Assembly (NCBI GenBank): GCA_039822105.1
Contig: JBCBMW010000003.1
Span: 201,448-265,447 of the forward strand
Direction: 5' to 3'
Length of the DNA stretch: 64,000 nucleotides
Origin: Parvularcula sp039822105
GTDB lineage: Bacteria; Pseudomonadota; Alphaproteobacteria; Caulobacterales; Parvularculaceae
Part shown: positions 62,063 to 64,000 of the stretch, piece after piece
Numbering within the stretch: position 1 is the first letter of the stretch
Layout of the letters: each line of letters begins with the position of its first letter
Translations under genes and position numbers: made by a program
Notes under the pieces: model-generated
The model's database searches: none
Told to the model about the DNA's origin: nothing
Seen by the model: only the letters and a program-made list of their open reading frames with translations

Positions 62063-63129
62063 CACGTCTTTTGGCCTTCTCGCTCTTGGCGCAGCTGGTC
62101 TGACAACTTTACGGCCAAGCCAGCAACTGGCGCGATCAACGCTGCAGCGAAGCCTTGAAGGGTAACGACAACCAACACTTCACTCCAGCTCCCCGATTCC
62201 AAATGTCCGAGGCCTAAAAGCATGGCGAAGCTGGTGAGCCCCGAGGCGAGCCCGCTGATCTTCAGAACACCTCGAACCGACGAGAGAGCTTTTCCGCCGA
62301 GAAGCGCGACAGCAAGGAGAGGTGCTAAACCGACCAGCCCATAAGAGAGCTCGACAGGCAGCACCGCAGCAACACGATAGGGATTGCATGCTCCTACGGT
62401 TTCTCGGGCATAGAGGACAGAGACAACGAAGGCAGCAACACAATAGAAGGATCGCCACATCAGTCGGAACACTGGGCCAAGTTGAACATGCCATTCCGGG
62501 ATCGGCGCGACCATGGCCGTGGCCCACAGCGACCCGATGATCACTAAGGTGGAAGCACGAAAAACGAGCTGCTGATTGGCCGAAGCGATGTCCGATGCGT
62601 CACTGAACAGCGGCAATGCGAGAACGATGCCCCCAACCGCTCCGTAAACCAACAAACCGACAAAGGCGGCCAGAACAGTTGTCCAAGAGAACCTCAACAC
62701 AGCATCCACAAACAGCCTTCGCTGGCCCGTGGTGAGGACAGCCAATAGGGGTCCAAGAATGGCCATCAAATAGAGACCGAAGAACAAGAACCATTTGAGA
62801 ACGTCTTCTTCGTCCCCTTTCCTGTCGATCAAAGCGGCTTTGAGAGTTTCTAAGACACCTCCTGTGAGGCCAAGGACCAGACCAACAAGAACCGCTTTGC
62901 GCAGATCCAGATCATCGCTCTCTTGCCACACAGCTGCAATGCTAATCACCGCAACACCAACGCCTAGAGCCGCCAGTGACATAGCTGTCTGATATCGCGG
63001 CTTATGCTCATTACCCAGAGCTTCGTTCCAGGCAAACGTGATGAGATCCACGACCACGACGATCTTGTCGCCCAAGAGATAGACCAGAAGCGCAAGCAAA
63101 GCAGCGCGCCAAAGCGGGGTTACGGTCAT
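62062..63129 (-). CDS. Polytopic membrane protein of unknown function
   Basis: The 355-residue protein has about nine or ten membrane helices (WRAALLALLVYLLGDKIVVVV, AALGVGVAVISIAAVW, FFGLYLMAILGPLLAVL, VLAAFVGLLVYGAVGG and more), with short loops and a basic C-terminus (LRQEREGQKT). I recognise no transporter signature. GGGGA precedes the ATG at 63129. It overlaps the pentapeptide-repeat gene and follows the periplasmic protein gene after 18 bases, so the three form one operon. Confidence 0.7.
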   Translation of the reverse strand: MTVTPLWRAALLALLVYLLGDKIVVVVDLITFAWNEALGNEHKPRYQTAMSLAALGVGVAVISIAAVWQESDDLDLRKAVLVGLVLGLTGGVLETLKAALIDRKGDEEDVLKWFLFFGLYLMAILGPLLAVLTTGQRRLFVDAVLRFSWTTVLAAFVGLLVYGAVGGIVLALPLFSDASDIASANQQLVFRASTLVIIGSLWATAMVAPIPEWHVQLGPVFRLMWRSFYCVAAFVVSVLYARETVGACNPYRVAAVLPVELSYGLVGLAPLLAVALLGGKALSSVRGVLKISGLASGLTSFAMLLGLGHLESGSWSEVLVVVTLQGFAAALIAPVAGLAVKLSDQLRQEREGQKT

Positions 63130-63147
63130 TGTAGTCCCCGCATATGA

Positions 63148-63846
63148 CTAGACAGCGCCGAGTTCTTTTAGCGCTTCAAGGAAGCTGAGGAGGTTGTTGG
63201 GTCCCCTGAGTCCGACCGTCAGGACAGGAACGGTGTCGACGGTTGCAAGGGTCAAGCTCTCAGCGATGAACCCGCGCGATGTGAGTGCCTCAGGAAGTTC
63301 GGTATTGCTTGGGTCGTTATTGAACGTGTCCAGTTCCCTCTGGAACAGTGAGCGCAGCGCCGCTTCACCTCCGAGTGCACCCGTGATCTCTGAGAGGTCA
63401 TCGACGGAAAAACGGGACATTCGAAGCTGAACCCGATTGCCTACTAAGTAGGGCTCCAATCCAACGCGGACGGTTCCTGTTTCACGAGCGTTAAAACCTA
63501 AAATTTTCGTCTGTGCCCGTACGGTGACCGACATGGCCAAAAGGGAACCATCAAGACGCGCCTGTCCGTTCCAAGCCGAAAGATCAGCACCGCTGAGGCT
63601 CTCTCCGTCGATCTCGTCGGCGATGAACTGGGCGAGCTTCGGCAGTGCCTGCGTCAAGACCGTCCTGACTGTAAGATGAACTTGCCCCTCGCTGGATCCC
63701 TGATCGACGCTAATCTGCGTCGGCAAGGAGAACGCGCGGTCATCGATAGCCACGTTCAAGTCTTGATCAAAAACTGTGATTGGCTCAGCCGCCGCCCACG
63801 CCCCCACAAAGGCGAAGAGGCCGCTGAAAACTGCGATTAGATTCAT
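63148..63846 (-). CDS. Secreted/periplasmic protein of unknown function
   Basis: The 232-residue product from ATG 63846 (GGGGAG seven bases upstream; ATG 63861 is an alternative) has a signal peptide ending AWAAAEP. The mature protein alternates strands and helices (QVHLTVRTVLTQALPKLAQF, LLAMSVTVRAQTKI, ETGTVRVGLEPYLVGNRVQL), like a lipid-binding or SYLF/DUF-type periplasmic domain, without a family I can name. It is the first gene of a minus-strand operon with a polytopic membrane protein and a pentapeptide-repeat protein. Confidence 0.66.
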   Translation of the reverse strand: MNLIAVFSGLFAFVGAWAAAEPITVFDQDLNVAIDDRAFSLPTQISVDQGSSEGQVHLTVRTVLTQALPKLAQFIADEIDGESLSGADLSAWNGQARLDGSLLAMSVTVRAQTKILGFNARETGTVRVGLEPYLVGNRVQLRMSRFSVDDLSEITGALGGEAALRSLFQRELDTFNNDPSNTELPEALTSRGFIAESLTLATVDTVPVLTVGLRGPNNLLSFLEALKELGAV

Positions 63847-64000
63847 AAGACGGCTCCCCATACTTTCAGTTCAGGCCTCTCTTTTTATAGTAAAATCGAT
63901 CGTGATCCAGTGCTGGCATGACACATGCCATTGGTTTTCGTACCAACCCGTTGCGGCGCACGAGTTGCCCTTCCGGCCGCTCTTCGAGAATGCTTGATTG
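63847..64000. other. Window end; upstream region of the last minus-strand operon
   Basis: No gene is visible in the remaining 154 bases. An AT-rich patch (TTTTTATAGTAAAATCG near 63882-63898) could hold the -10 region of the minus-strand operon starting at 63846. Confidence 0.3.

Overview
The window looks like chromosome of a free-living, probably marine, aerobic alphaproteobacterium of moderately high GC. The inference rests on the content: a class III-type polyhydroxyalkanoate (PHA) synthase with phasin and wax-ester synthase, a LuxR solo, TonB-dependent B12 uptake, a FAD oxidase/sulfatase catabolic locus and secreted RHS proteins. A family-level assignment is not possible from this sequence. 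I found no rRNA, tRNA, CRISPR array, intact insertion sequence or phage genes.

Layout. 1-8.2 kb: two-subunit sodium/solute symporter, PlsC-type acyltransferase, methyltransferase, epoxide-hydrolase-like enzyme and a self-sufficient CYP102-type P450-reductase fusion. 8.6-16.8 kb: a storage-lipid island. A short PhaE-like subunit, PHA synthase and a GNAT protein run on the plus strand, followed by a lipase-like hydrolase. A minus-strand operon holds WS/DGAT, an alpha/beta hydrolase and a phasin, ending at a strong terminator. TetR and LuxR regulators flank it. The same 12-base TGTTGCRSTGCA word lies upstream of the lipase (as a perfect inverted repeat) and of the WS/DGAT operon. 17.2-24.6 kb: a secreted subtilisin-like protease with 18 tandem GDI heptads and a C-terminal beta-barrel-like region, followed at once by a TPR hybrid histidine kinase, then a DUF389 membrane protein. 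25.0-31.9 kb: two secreted YD/RHS proteins, the second ending in an AT-richer tip and followed by small AT-rich genes that look like immunity candidates.

32.0-41.2 kb: vitamin B12 locus. cobT-cobS-cobC-cobO is followed by a cobalamin riboswitch and then btuB-btuF-btuC-btuD-cobQ, nearly all with overlapping start and stop codons. Together they import corrinoids and complete the lower half of B12 assembly; no corrin-ring genes, cobU/cobP or cbiB are present here. 41.3-48.3 kb: a carotenoid/retinol-type oxidoreductase, an SDR, a lipoprotein, a degraded-looking 1.1 kb stretch and a secreted metzincin-like protein.

48.9-56.9 kb: a divergent locus around an IclR regulator. One arm has a GST and a membrane-anchored FAH-like hydrolase; the other has a PhlG-like carbon-carbon hydrolase, a BBE-type FAD oxidase, a Tat-exported sulfatase and a secreted beta-sandwich-like protein. 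I read it as a possible catabolic system for a sulfated acyl-phenolic compound. 56.9-64 kb: a 950-base gap, a small membrane protein paired with an unrecognised HEYGH zinc-protease-like protein, and a convergent set of four unknown envelope genes, one with pentapeptide repeats.
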